In this document: in pieces, positions 11,353 to 22,796 of the stretch
Numbering within the stretch: position 1 is the stretch's first letter
Layout: every line of letters begins with the position of its first letter
Assembly (NCBI GenBank): GCA_021014325.1
Contig: CM037467.1
Span: 4,650,001-4,714,000 of the forward strand
DNA: 64,000 nucleotides
From: Plazaster borealis
Taxonomy: Eukaryota > Echinodermata > Asteroidea > Forcipulatida > Labidiasteridae
Direction: 5' to 3'
Made by a program: the position numbers and the translations under genes
The notes under the pieces: model-generated
Databases searched by the model: none
Told to the model about the DNA's origin: nothing
What the model saw: the letters and a program-made list of their open reading frames with translations, nothing else

Positions 11353-12227
11353 TGCAGACAGTGTACCCAACAGTGTTAAATTGGATGCCCTAATGCAGAG
11401 CCACTCGACCGTGACTTTAAAAGTTTGGCATTGTCCAAACAAAAAGTAACTCATGATCAATGGAGGTAGCAGATGTAAATGACGCCATCAACGATCACTG
11501 CACACATGATGTGGCCAGACATTCGTCTCTTATATATGGGGAATGAAACGAGTGCATAGAATGAGGATGATAAAGTTTGCTATTGAGTCGTTGCATATGC
11601 TAGGAATTCATGGGATTTGTAGATGCAATGATTGATATTGGCAACATAACTAGCATTGTACGGTTCGTGCACACCGTTTCCAGGAACCGGTTCCAGGAAC
11701 CCTGAAGTCTCGAACAAGTGCTTGCCGTTTCGAGCCTTAAAAACACAGTGTCAAGTTGAATATCCATGAAAATGATTCAGCATGCATCTTGCGTATTTTG
11801 ACTTAAAATGGCGCCGCAGAATGGCCTGGATTCCAGGTAGGGCCAGCATTCGCATCGGTAGAGAACCAGTGAGCGTATTATTCCAACAAACTCCTACATG
11901 AGAAAGTTTGCCCAATTCCATTGGAAAGTTTATGCATGCATCGACAGCTCCAGTGACGGTTTCAAAACTTCTAACAACGAAATGGATACAACGAAGACTG
12001 CGTGGATGGTTAAACACTGGAGTACAAGACTACGAGAATGCTCGCTTTGCGTCCAAGGGAAAGAGTACTAGCTTTTCATTCCATCGACCACTTCCAGGTC
12101 GATTCGTTGCTCATACAACGAAGTGACCTATTATGTCAAAAATCACTCATTTTTGCAAATCGATTTTTTACAAATTATTAACATACTCATTACTATATAG
12201 GATTTGAGGCACTGCATGGTGAGGTAT
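11353..12227. other. No gene supported
   Basis: Open frames of 72-88 codons overlap on opposite strands at 11751-12126 without a recognisable domain. Near 12117 the motif ACGAAGTGACCTAT appears for the first time; it recurs several times downstream (see findings). Confidence 0.4.
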
Positions 12228-12388
12228 CAATATATTTGGTTTGCGGTAACACCATGTGTGTATCTACTTGCCAGGTAGCCGAACAATCTACTCCGCGGTA
12301 GTAGAATTAAGCAAGACAGTTCTCTAAGAACAAACTCTACCTGGCAAGTAGATACACACATGGTGTTACCGCAAACCAAATATATACT
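12228..12388. repeat. Foldback element with perfect arms of about 49 bp
   Basis: The left arm (about 12228-12277) starts ATATATTTGGTTTGCGGTAA and runs through 'CACCATGTGTGTATCTACTT' to 'GCCAGGTAG'. The right arm (about 12339-12388) is its exact reverse complement. The about 60-bp loop has its own small hairpins 'GTTCTCTAAGAAC' and 'TACTCCGCGGTAGTA'. RNA from either strand would form a long hairpin. Non-coding; no copy elsewhere in the window. Confidence 0.9.
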
Positions 12389-13165
12389 CATTACTGTTAA
12401 CATTGTCAGCAAGTTTAAGTACCTGTTACGTAATAATTTCGTAATAACACTAATTAGTAATTTTGTATTTCAACGATTCGCCACTTTACCAATGATATAC
12501 GAAACGCTACAGCGCAGGTCAGGCGCGCGTGTGTGACATTTGCATTTTCAAGAAGTGACCTATCTGGAAGCGTTGTAGTATTTTCACGAACTGACCTATC
12601 CCGATAGGTCTCAATATGCAATGGTTTGTACACAACACTCTGTGGGCAAAACTCAATTTTTTTTTTTTTTTTCATTTTCACGAAGTGACGTATGTGTTGA
12701 GGAATCAATTGCTAATTAGAATAGTTGCTGGAATGAAAACACATTGACAGTTCTGTACGAATAAAGTAGTCAGCTTTATTTTTGTCTTACAAAATATAAG
12801 ATAACATATACTAAGCAGACTCAGAAACAGCAGTTTAAAAAAAGGTACAACTTCAATTGCGATTTGCTTCAAACACGGATTTGTTGGCTTTGGGCTAGCT
12901 AGGTCACTTCTTGGTACGAGCGACGAATTGCTGTCAATTTCCATTCCACAAACTGTTGAACGATATTTTCCATTTCGTATATCACATTTTTATTGAGTAA
13001 TTATTACGTTCCTAATGAAAATGTATGCAGTGCGAGTGCAGTCTTGCCGTTATTTCAATTTCTTTTTTTGTTGAATACCTGTTGCGATTCCGTTCACGTT
13101 AAAAAAAGAGAAATCTTGTGCTAGCATTTTCAATGGACGAGCTTGTGTATAGATTCTAGGGTACG
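12389..13165. other. No gene supported; cluster of ACGAAGTGACCTAT-like words
   Basis: Copies or near copies of the word occur near 12549, 12587 (followed by an inverted 'ccgataggtc'), 12677 and, reversed, 12898. There is a T run at about 12658-12672. No coding feature. Confidence 0.45.
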
Positions 13166-13537
13166 TTAAAGGCACGTTTGGTAATTACTCAAAATATATA
13201 TTAGCATAAAAACTGACTTGGTAACGAGCAACAGAGAGCTGTTGATAGTATAAAACATTATGAGAAACGACTCCCTCTGAAGTGACGTAGTTTTTGAGAA
13301 AGAGGTAATTTCTCACTAAATTAATAATAAAAACTTCTTGCAAGAAGTTGTTATTCCTATCTGAAAGCACACAAATTTGCACAACAAGGGTTGTTTTTTC
13401 TTTCATCATTTTCTTGCAACTTCGATGATCAATTGAGCCCAAATTTTCACAAGCTTGTTATTTTATGCATATGTTGGGATACACCAAGTGAGAACACTGG
13501 TCTTTGACAATTACCAAACGTGTACGATGCCTTTTAA
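13166..13537 (+). mobile_element. MITE family A, copy A3
   Basis: TTAA ends at 13166-13169 and 13534-13537. The left terminus is internally deleted: AAAGGCACGTTTGGTAATTA lacks the 'TCGTACA' segment. The right terminus CGTGTACGATGCCTTTTAA has one extra T. Confidence 0.9.
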
Positions 13538-13569
13538 TAAATCCGAACGTAAGAAAAAGTCTGACGTGT

Positions 13570-13611
13570 AATCTTCGGTTTGATACGTTGCAACGTATCA
13601 AACCGAAGATT
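13570..13611. repeat. Perfect 42-nt palindrome
   Basis: 'AATCTTCGGTTTGATACGTTG' in two 21-nt halves, an exact inverted duplication with no spacer, centred between 13590 and 13591. It starts 33 bp after MITE A3 and is followed by the smaller hairpin 'CGAAGCGAAGGCTTCG'. Confidence 0.9.
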
Positions 13612-13762
13612 TTTCGAAGCGAAGGCTTCGGCTTGGGCTGTGGCTCAGGCTCCATCCGCCTGTTTGAAGTTCCGTACCGAAAGCACACGTTTTCAGAATA
13701 CACTGAAGGAGTTTAGGCTGGAGCCTAAGCCCAGACCGTAGTTTTCGAAAAGGGCCTAACAA
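13612..13762. repeat. Small inverted-repeat element, copy 1
   Basis: 'gcttcggcttgggctgtggctcaggctcc' near the left and 'ggctggagcctaagcccagacc...tttcgaaaagggcc' near the right are roughly inverted. The interior has 'gttccgtaccgaaagcacacgttttcaga'. A diverged relative is at 53695-53812. Confidence 0.5.
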
Positions 13763-14906
13763 TTTGGCAAATCAATCATGTTATGTTTCACAAAAGCAAA
13801 TATTTGATTCCGAGTATGTGAAACTTTTTTGACAGTGAAAAAAACCCAAGATAACTGTTTAGATCTGAAAGGGAATGTTACAAAATGGCAAACGTGCTCA
13901 CTACACGTCTTTTGCCTATCAATTTGCGCTTGAAACAAGCAGACATCGGTTACGAACACGTAGGGCTACGCGCTCGCCTGCACACATTAGCCGGACTGCA
14001 TGGCAGTACACCAAGGTCAATTATTCACTACTTTACAGATTGCTGCATCTATTAAGACGCTGAAATGTTGCTCTCTGATCGAAGAGAATTTTATGCAAAC
14101 AGGAAATTCTGGCTGTCTCAAACAGGAAGAGCATTATGTATGTATGTACGCCAACTACAGTACAGGCTGTCTCGTGTGCTTGTGATCGATGATTTATGAA
14201 CTAAGCGGAGAGAAGACAAAGACAAGACTAATAGATCTGATAATAAATGGTTTTTGCAAAGTATAGGGAAAGAGAATGATGGATAGCAGCAGGTGGCAAC
14301 GGCGTCCCTCGTGGTGTAAATTATTAGTAAGCTCTATACATGACAGGTTGAATTTCCCACCGATAAGCAATACAGTATAATAATTGTAAAGAATCGTGGT
14401 ATAAAATAGTACATTATAAGGTTCGCCTAACTGTATACCTGCGGGCGCAAAGCAGTGCAACCTGTACACCACTGCAGTTCGACCTTCACTGCGGCCGGCC
14501 CGCATGATGGCCCCTACACTTCTGAAAATGACCATCGCCAACTATGACAAACTTTTGTTTCAAATATCTGCACTGAAACTGTGAAAAGCAGCATTGCTTT
14601 GAAAGTATACATTCCTTTCAAGTATTTTAACTGTTGGCGTCTTTAGTTATTTGTAATTAACATAGCCCGTAATGTATTATTTCTTATTCTTTTTACGATC
14701 TTTTGAAGTTGCCGTAAAGTGAGGTTTTCAAGGGAATATGGTTGAACTTCGACCTGTAAAGATAATAACGTATGAGTCCATTGTAAACAATGCATGCGGC
14801 ACGATAACGTTAAGATTTTACACAACTCAATTCATTGGTTTCCAAAGAAACAATTTATAGAACTAATACGCTCGGTGGTAGTTCTCGCTCTCGGTCAGAA
14901 AAACGG
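13763..14906. other. No gene supported
   Basis: AT-rich single-copy-looking sequence. Open frames up to 115 codons (minus strand, 14194-14541) show no domain and no clear splice context. Confidence 0.4.
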
Positions 14907-15309
14907 CACACTCTAAAAAGTACTGGGTTAGAATTGACCCGGGTCAGAATTGACCCTGGTCAGAATTGACCCAGGTCAGAATTGACCCAGTTCAGAATTG
15001 ACCCAGAGAATTGACCCATGTCAGAATTAACCCAGGTCAGAATTGACCCAGTTCAGAATTGACCCTGGTCAGAATTGATCCGGTTAGAATTGACCCAGAG
15101 AATGGTCCGTGTGGGTCACACTCATGTTCGGGTCAGCATGACCCCGTCTGGGGATTAACGTTTACAGGAATGTGAGTCAAAGACACTTTACTGACTTAAA
15201 ATCCGCGTCATGTCACTCCAAAACGGGTTAAGATGACCCGGAAATGATTAAACCCCATACTACAGACCCTTCTCCTGGTCAACTCTGACCCGGCTGTTTT
15301 TAGAGTGCA
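14907..15309. mobile_element. Family G element with internal short tandem array
   Basis: Begins CACTCTAAAAAGTACTGGGT and ends with the inverted 'GGCTGTTTTTAGAGTGCAC'. Inside, 'TCAGAATTGACCCAGG' repeats every 15-16 bp about nine times (14936-15100). The array is an independent expansion of the same core that forms the 50-bp minisatellite at 2433. Confidence 0.8.
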
Positions 15310-15315
15310 CACCAG

Positions 15316-15536
15316 TACACTCTGAAAAACTCCTGGGTCATAACTGACCCGGGCTCCCTTGGAGCTTGACCCATTTGTGGGTCAGGCTCACCCGTGATTT
15401 TAACTCGGATCGCGTCTGTTTTACACATATCTGGGTCATGTTGACCAAATTCCGGGTCATAATGAACCAGAAACGGGTCAGGCCCCAGGGGGACCCGGAA
15501 TCCAGGTCAATTCTGACCCGAGAGTTTTGAGATTGT
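15316..15536. mobile_element. Family G element
   Basis: About 220 bp, with ends ACACTCTGAAAAACTCCTGG and the inverted 'GACCCGAGAGTTTTGAGATTGT'. It has GGGTC/GACCC inverted cores and no ORF. It lies next to the previous copy in the same style of orientation. Confidence 0.75.
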
Positions 15537-15701
15537 ACATCTTGACATGAGTTAGGACACTAGGATCGCGCAGCTTTTTCGACACACCATTGTATTGACT
15601 CGATGCGGCATGCATACAAGCGGAATACCATAACATTGTATGAGAACAACATAAATATATAAACTAATTCTGATGCATCGATCTTCTTCCTGCTTGCTTA
15701 G

Positions 15702-15892
15702 GCGAAAGTTATCGACAGATTGTGATTAATCAGGCGGGAGATGAAACAAAATACTACATCAACTACCGGTATATGATCAGCTGTCTTAACTCACGTGCTT
15801 CATTCCGCGGTCGAAGATCCTCGGTCACCTGGCCGCGTTCCACGGCGGACGAGGCTTGTAAATGGGTCGAAGCACGCGGTGTCGAAACACAG
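15702..15892 (+). CDS. Possible internal exon of an unknown gene
   Basis: A 191-nt block that is more GC-rich than its flanks. It follows a strong acceptor (TTCTTCCTGCTTGCTTAG|) and ends at CACAG|GTATAT. Only one frame is open: two bases complete a split codon, then 63 codons run to a phase 0 end, starting ESYRQIVINQAGDETKYYIN and ending DEACKWVEARGVETQ. I do not recognise the protein and found no partner exon, so this may be a chance frame or an old retroelement piece. Confidence 0.3.
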
Positions 15893-16185
15893 GTATATAT
15901 GGCATACTTGTTCATGTTCTTTGAACGTTTGCGTAAAGTTGCTTGTGTTTGTATACATGTTTCTTTCTTCTTCTTCTGTTTAATCCAAGGCTTATAAAAA
16001 GGGGAACTAATTAGTCCTCATTTGGTTAGTTTAACTGTGTGTAAAGAACCAACGGGGACGTAACTTTAAAATCTGTTCAAACAATGGGAGATCATCGATA
16101 CGTTCTCTGTTTACATAATACAACTGAGTTTAATATATACAGCGTGAACAAAGAGAAACATTTTAAGAAAGGATTTTGAAATTGT

Positions 16186-16616
16186 TATGAGTTATGAGAC
16201 CGATTTATGTAGCACCTTATCAGGGTTTACAAGGTGCTGTGGCGCACTCATATTTGATAGGCACTACCAGAAACACACAGCTCTGTGTTGTATATACTCT
16301 GTGGACATTCCTTTGGTGAAAACACTGTGGACATTTGTAGGTCCACATAGTGTTTTAAGTCCCAACATTGTGTGGACCTCTTTTGTTCTCAAATCCACAC
16401 TTCGTAATTAACGCACGGGGGAAAACCCTTCTCTTCTGCATTACACAACGCACGGGACCTACGGCTTTACGTCCCATCCGAAAGACAACTCAATAATGGT
16501 GAAGTGTCTTGCTTAAGGACACACGTTTCAAGACCGGGACTCGAACCCACACTCTGCTGATTAGAAACACAAGCGCCTTCTTAGTCCAGTGCGCTTGACC
16601 GCTCGGCCACAACAAG
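16186..16616 (-). mobile_element. tRNA-Ser/Leu-headed SINE, minus strand, interrupted
   Basis: Read on the minus strand, the head has an A box (GTGGCCGAGCGGTCA, 16596-16610) and a B box (GGGTTCGAGTCCC, 16536-16548). Next come the core 'TGTCCTTAAGCAAGACACTT' and 'GGATGGGACGTAAAGCCGTA'. The deeper 3' piece (about 16205-16250, 'gcgccacagcacctt' on the minus strand) is separated from it by about 160 bp of foreign sequence that has its own inverted words ('tgtggac...gtccaca'). The related copy at 42640-42955 has this middle part without interruption. Confidence 0.75.
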
Positions 16617-17036
16617 CCAAACACACTGGTGTGTGCTTCTGGCTCGTAAGGTTATCATCAACAGCTTAAAATATCAACGAATTTCATTTATCTAAAATAT
16701 CACATGGAATAAAGTTAGTCCGGTAATTCAGGCGTCTTGGTGATAATTCCGGCTCAATATTTTTGTTCTTTGCAAAACTATCGCTTTAATCGAAAGTCAT
16801 TTTGTGTTAATTGTTTGTCGAACCAGGGGAATAAAGGGCTACGTGTTAAAACTCTATTCCAATAATATAGTTTATTTGGTAAAAAATACACTTTATAATT
16901 CTTTGGTATGAGGTATAATAATGTTTGTTATCTATCACTTATAGTTGATGTTTAAAGGTATTATACGGGATTGGTGGATCTGACAAAATAGTCGCACACC
17001 TTGACAGTGTTCATGTTTGTGTGATCAACCATAAAT

Positions 17037-18512
17037 ACACTGTAAAAACGGCGTTTAGAATATAAACACATTTCTAAACGCCTCGCTTGTACCCACTTTT
17101 TTCACACGTTTAGCCCTCAACATGTTTAGATTTTGCGTTTCTGTGACATGTTTATGCCGAGACACATTAAGCCTGTGACACATTTAGATTGAATGTATTT
17201 AGGGTTCCTAAATAGTGGGTGCTAAACATGTTTAGAATGCAATACGCGTTTCAAAGAATAAGCTTAATGTATAAGACCTGTCTCTTTTCTTTAAGTTTAA
17301 AAGGAAAGAGAATTGTTGAAATATAATGCCGAAGCAACGCTCGGCATGAGAATCGATAAATCATCATAATCTCAAAGATGATTTGAGGGGCAATGATGTC
17401 ATGAATTCAGACATGCTGAGTTCAGTCATTTTGCAATTATTGAATTTTTTTAATTAGGCCTATACACATTTTGGGCTTTACTTTCTACTCATGGTATGAA
17501 TCTTTGAAGTGCTGACCAATATGCTACAACATTTGCTTCAATTGAACTTTTAATACACACATTAAAGTGTAAACCACTGCGCAGGAAAGGCTGTTATACC
17601 TACAATAATTTTGAATAAACACCGAGGTCTATATTTGTGCATATTTAATTAAACCCCGCCCATTTCATTCTAAACAAACTGATGAATTTAAACACATAAA
17701 AGACATGTTTACAGGCAAACATGTTTAGAAATATGTTTGTAAGCTAAATTGGTATCTATTTAACACGTCAAAAAGCTAAACGTGTTGCGATGAATGCAGG
17801 TTTGAACTTGTTTGAACACCAGAATGTGTTTACATCATTTGAGTAAGTTTGCTACCTGAGCAATTCTACTTGCCATGGGCATGAGGCTAAACAAGTGGAG
17901 CATTTTTTGATACCTTTGTCAAGTTACGTGTTACCAAAATGCAAAGTATTTTAAACCTGTATGTGTTAGTGCCACAAAGCAAACACGAGCTCTTCAATGA
18001 AGGCCTATATGCCTACACGGTAGCCTACATACCAATAGCAAACGTATTGAAATGATGTAAACACATTCTGGTGTATTCAAATGTTCAAATCGGTTCAAAC
18101 CTGCATAACAAATCGCAACATGTTTAGCCTTTGACATGTTAAAGAGCTAGCCATTTAGCTTACAAACATATTTCTGAACGTGTTTGCGTGTGAACATGTT
18201 TTGTATCTGTTTAAATTCAAAACTGCATTTCAAACTAGCACAACAAATCTCAACCCGTTTAGCTTTTTGACATGTTAAAGAGATAGCCATTTAGCTTACA
18301 AACGTATTTCTGAACGTGTTTGCGTGTAAACATGTTGTGTATCTGTTTATAGTTCAAAACTGCATTTGAAACAAGCACAACAAATCTCAACCCGTTTAGC
18401 TTTTTGACATGTTAAAGAGATAGCCATTTAGCTTACAAACATATTTTTGAACGTGTTTGCGTGTAAACATGTTTTGTATGTGTTTAAAATCTAAACGCTG
18501 TTTTTACAGTGT
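17037..18512. mobile_element. 1.5 kb TIR element with internal palindrome and tandem repeats
   Basis: The outer ends are inverted: ACACTGTAAAAACGGCGTTT at 17037 and its complement ending ...TTTTTACAGTGT at 18512, about 35 bp with few mismatches. Inside are large inverted arms (about 17680-17850 against 18045-18215). On the right, three tandem units of 135-137 bp start at 'CAACATGTTTAGC'/'CAACCCGTTTAGC' (18117, 18251, 18389). Nearly all of it is built on GTTTAAACATGTTTAG-like words. There is no transposase ORF, so it is non-autonomous. Confidence 0.8.
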
Positions 18513-18961
18513 ACACATTAAATAACAAACCGATGAAAATTTGGGTTTAATCTGTTGTGTGAGTCAGGCGAAAATAGTGAAAAAAATATTCCCATTTTTC
18601 AGCATGTAATTGTTTATACATTGTCCTTAATTTTTGTTGTGACAACCGCAATCAGCTGTTGCGATTTTTTAAGTTTTCAGAAACATTTTTTTCTCGAATA
18701 TTACTTCATTTCAGAAGGAAATATTTCACAGAAAAAATGGTTCTAGTATAATCAGTAAGCTTTCGGACTAAAATTAAACGATGATGTTTGTTATCCTTAT
18801 CAATCCTGTATGATACCTTAATGATCAAAGAAAGAATATTGTTTTTCTGTATACTAAGTTTTAGTGTTACTACAAACGCTGCTATGTGTTAATTAATTTT
18901 AGTTTAATTATTATTATTTAGGTTATTTGTGTGAAGATATCCTAATGCATCAGAGGTCTAC
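18513..18961. other. No gene supported
   Basis: AT-rich. It contains 'ttgtgtgagtcaggcgaaaatagtgaaaa', which is also found near 56532-56560, so part of it is an unnamed dispersed repeat flanking the ACACTGTAAAA-ended elements. Confidence 0.4.
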
Positions 18962-19152
18962 CCTGGGCCTATTTTCATAGCGAAGCACAAACAAAAGGAG
19001 CTAAACACAAAGCAGTTTTGATTAGCAGAATAAGGTTGCCAGCCAAAACATCATATCACACCTCCTGCATGTGACTGATTTCCTGCTTATTTTTGCTTAG
19101 CAGAAAATCTTTAGGCAAAGTTCTGCTTATAGGAACTTCTAGGAAATGGGGG
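18962..19152. mobile_element. Repeat family C, copy C2
   Basis: 'GGGCCTATTTTCATAGCGAAGC' at the left and 'TATAGGAACTTCTAGGAAATGG' at the right are decayed inverted ends. The interior 'aataaggttgccagccaaaaca' and 'tgtgactgatttcctgctta' match the family. Confidence 0.65.
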
Positions 19153-19689
19153 CCTGTGTGGAGCTTTGGTGTAAATCCACTGTGTTACGCTCACTTCATA
19201 CAAAGTGGTTTTTGAACGGGACTACCAGAAGTGCATTGTGAAAAATGCATCGATCTATTTTATTTGTATTGTTTTGTTTTTTGTTTTGAGGACTTATGTA
19301 CAAATGTTTTTGGAGTTGCCTTTCGCGTATATTTTGCAAAGATTCCAGGTCGTTTTCTAAGTATTAGTTTATATTATAAGAAATAACATTGAATTTGAAA
19401 TGATTGATTTGTGTGTGTTTGTAAAAATTACCTACAAAAGTTGGAGCCAGGTTATGGGATAAATAATAACGAAAACTGTTTGTGGTTAGAGATGCGCTTG
19501 TCTGTGATGTATTATTAAATGACTTACGGTTACAACAGGATAACATTCACTGTCTTTAGGGTCTTTTCACATCAGGCAATTTACAACCAACCAGTTCGAG
19601 ACAATCTCCAAGAAAAGGAAAGGAAAGCTTCTATTTTTCACATACATTTCTTAGGTGTAGTGAGACATAATGAAAACTGTATGGCAATC

Positions 19690-20140
19690 AGGCCTTAAGA
19701 GAAAGACCAGACTGCACATCTTCATATCAACTGATGTAGAATCCATTGTAATATATGGCTAAGATACATGGACAGTCACGATGGAACTGGAAGAGAAACT
19801 GGATGGGTGCTACACAAAACTTATACTGAAATGCTTCAATGTCGTTGGAGTCAACAACATATGGCAAAAACTGATCTGTATGGCAATGAACCAAAACTAT
19901 ATACTAACATACAACAGCATCGTCTGAGACACAAGGCACTCACAGCAACATCAAATAACCTGTATATCAGCTTATCACCTGGTCACCAAAACATTGAAGG
20001 AGAAATAGGGGAAGGCAAAAGCTCAGCTATAGAGATGTAGTTGCCAGGGACATCGGGGTGTTTCCATCTGATCTTCCTAACCTAGTGAGGGATTATATGA
20101 ATTGGCAAATCTCAACATGATTCTGACCTCGTTCGAAAAG
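19690..20140 (+). pseudogene. LINE ORF2 remnant (C-terminal part of reverse transcriptase region)
   Basis: Translated pieces resemble the C-terminal region of non-LTR ORF2 proteins: a 'IVIYG.DTWTVTMELEEKLD' piece near 19740-19810, then 'MAKTDLYGNEPKLYTNIQQH' and 'RLRHKA' (19861-19940), 'LSPGHQN', and a late 'LVRDYMNWQI'-like piece (about 20078-20110). Known LINEs have YG-x-E-TW, then DGCYTRMLR, then LYG.LP.L, then RRLR..GH. The frame is broken by at least one stop in the YG-TW segment and by frameshifts, so it is dead. The limits are approximate. Confidence 0.7.
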
Positions 20141-20435
20141 AAAGAGAGATGGGGGGACAACAGTGAGACAAATGTAAAAACCGAACTACTCCTGTGATAT
20201 CAAAGTGTTTCGTTTGCACGCACTGAAAATGTTGCCTCCAAAATAACTATAACAATTGCCTTGTGTGACAGGGCCCTTACACATGTCAAATTTAGCGTCA
20301 GCAACTGTTTGTTTCCCCTGAAATACATTGTTCATGATTCGATTACACCGACGTCCATTGATTTCTCTGTCATTTTAAAGTATTATGCGTAGGGTAGGCT
20401 TACGACAGCCATGCTTTCAGATTGTAAGGGGCCAG

Positions 20436-20588
20436 CCCTGGGCTCGAAGTCACGCAGAGCTATGATTGATCTTAACTGCGAATCAATCTTAATTGCTAAG
20501 CAAAGTGTGATGTCACAATACAAATCACTATGGTAATACTGACAACTCATCTTGAGATGAATCTTAGCGCTTTGTGAAAAAGGGCCCC
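20436..20588 (+). mobile_element. Repeat family E, copy E1
   Basis: About 150 bp: 'TTGATCTTAACTGCGAATCA', then 'TCTTAATTGCTAAGCAAAGT', 'GTGATGTCACAATACAAATC', ending 'CGCTTTGTGAAAAAGGGCCC'. The ends 'gggctcgaagtca...' and '...tttgtgaaaaagggccc' are roughly inverted. Other copies are at 43616-43766 and 53815-53932. Confidence 0.75.
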
Positions 20589-20600
20589 TAGATTATAATA

Positions 20601-20880
20601 GATGGGCGCTCGGTGGTATGGAGGTTTGAACATCTGCTCCACCAGAAACAAGCAGGGGTCGTGAGTTCGAATCCCACCGCGTGCCTGTGTGGATTAAATT
20701 TATTCCCGGTACTATGGAAGCACGGAGTTTGCAGTGCTCTTCACACACCGGTGTATATGTAGTGACCAAAGGATCACTGGAATTGCTTGAAATGTGCCTG
20801 AAGATTAAGTGCATATTCCTCCCAAAGATAATATTCTTTGAAAGGGTTTGTAATTGTAATTTGTAAACTCCTTTGTCAAG
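20601..20880 (+). mobile_element. tRNA-headed SINE
   Basis: The head at 20603-20685 has an A-box-like 'TGGTATGGAGG' and B box GAGTTCGAATCCC. The acceptor halves do not pair and the anticodon arm is unusable, so it is not a working tRNA. A SINE body follows with 'TGCAGTGCTCTTCACACACC' and an AT-rich tail near 20850-20870. The right limit is approximate. Confidence 0.6.
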
Positions 20881-22277
20881 CCATTTTGACAGCAGTGGTT
20901 GACCCAGATTTCCCGTTTAACCTATACCTACACTTAATTTGCACAGAAATTGCTGCAGGCATTCTACAAGATCGGATCCCCTTTTAATTTGTAATATTGT
21001 CCCTTCGTTTTCTCAAAGGCATTTCTAAAATAAATTCCCTATTAGATCACAGCGTATCTCATTGCTTTGGACGGCGAGTTGCTCCGAGCGAATGTAATAA
21101 AATGTTGAGGTTTTAGAAGTATTGTGTGTGTGTTTTAGATAAGTCTGAAGATGGCCTGGGAATTGGTATCGCCTGCATGATGAATATGCCTTTTTTCTTC
21201 TTCTTTTTGCCCTGATTGGCAAGGGGCAGGTCCCAGTTTTGAATTCATTTTGTGGTGAAACGTCTCCGATTTGATCTCAAATCCCTTCCAAATATTCGCT
21301 GAAAGTCCGGTTATCTAATACAATATCTGTATAATGTTTTGTTGCAAAAAATAACTCACTGTCTCAAGTTGGCCTATTGTCAAGGGGAAAAAAAGTGATA
21401 TTTTGTTTAGCGTTCTCTTGAATTTGCTGGGGGTGTCTTTTCGTTGTAACTGAGTACTTTTAACAGGGATCCATGTGTTTTGACTAGCGAGGGTGTCGTC
21501 GCTTCGCTTGCGTGTACAAAATCAATGGGGTTGTCCTTTTTTTATTTTGTTTAATGTCCAAAGTGAAATTATACAAAATACATTTTAAAAGGGGGGGGAG
21601 AAGATAGTACTCGATTTACCGGGCAGAAAAACTTAACCAGTGTTTGTGTCTGTTGGATACGCATTCAAACCCACACTGCTATGTGTTGCAGTCACTCTGT
21701 GGACATGTATTTGTTCTACACAATTAAGGAATTTTTAAATCTTATTCTTCAACACTGTAAAAAACCCTTAGGATTTACAAAACATGAGGAAAAACAGAAG
21801 GAAAACAAAAGGTAATAACTACGTTGTTTACAATCGTAGCGGAATATTGTTTCGTCATATTGGGCAATTGCCATCTAGGTCCCTGGCAGTGTGCATGTTC
21901 TGTTTTGTGTCGACTATAGTTTAATTTACAAATGTTTTCCCTCAAAACACCTGTTCCAGTAACCACTGCAGTAGAATAAACACACCAATTAAGAATAATA
22001 TTCAAACATGTATGGTTTTTTACTGGCAGTGGTTGCACTTAAATCGAGGGGGCAATTATAGTAGACGAGGTTTTTGTAATAACCGGACGAGAACAAGAAA
22101 TCGATGGTGAGATGTTTTCATTGAAGCGTCCTTCAATGGAAATGCTGATGTCCGCGCACTTTCCACAGTGTGAACAATTTACGATACCCGGGAATGTAGT
22201 TAGATCACCTTCAGTTGTGCGTTTAGATGGTTGCGATCAAACTGTTGATAATTACTTTCAAGATGGCGGACAAAACA
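20881..22277. other. No gene supported
   Basis: Contains an A/G homopolymer patch near 21588-21600 and an isolated 'CAACACTGTAAAAAACCC' near 21752, an end motif shared by several TIR elements here. The open frames at 21775-22375 show no domain. Confidence 0.4.
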
Positions 22278-22796
22278 GAATTCCGTGTATTCGAACATTC
22301 GGGATTAAGTTGTGGCCCATATGGAATTTGACGTGGGCGGGATTTTGTTTCGTCAATTATTATAGTTTAACGTAGTTTATGGCCATGAAAATTATATATG
22401 ATGTTAGGAATGTAATACCAAGTGATAAACAATATAAAAGTAAAACCAATTCAACAAAATAACGAAGGAAACCCGAGAATAAGACTTTACCTCCGTTTCC
22501 GGATACTTGTAAAAAAATTGAAATGCTGCCCAACTGACGGGCGTGATTGGCAATTTGGGTTTGGAACAATAAGCATCTTCGTGATGACAAGTTTTAATTT
22601 TGTTCAAATGTTAATTTTGACAAATTATTTGTATGATACAACAATTGTAAATTTATTTATAACAACTGGCTATGGGTATTTTTATTTTGAAGAATTTTGT
22701 ATAAATGTAATTTTAAAAGAAGATTTGGTTTCATAGAAAAATATTGTCTTCGTTCGATTTTTTTCTTCTCGTTTTCAATATGCGCGAAACTTGCAC
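22278..22796. mobile_element. Family I TIR element, copy I1
   Basis: Starts near 'CCGTGTATTCGAACATTCGG' and ends 'GCGCGAAACTTGCACAGTCT'. It is colinear with the neighbouring copy I2: shared words include 'tttaacgtagtttatggc', 'cccgagaataaga', 'ccgtttccgg.tacttgtaa', 'ttaattttgacaaattatttgtat' and 'gtcttcgttcga'. Non-coding and AT-rich. Confidence 0.7.

Noticed and set aside
12228..12388. Hammerhead-type ribozyme in the foldback
   Set aside because: I looked for CTGATGA...GAAA core words here and saw none; only simple hairpins.
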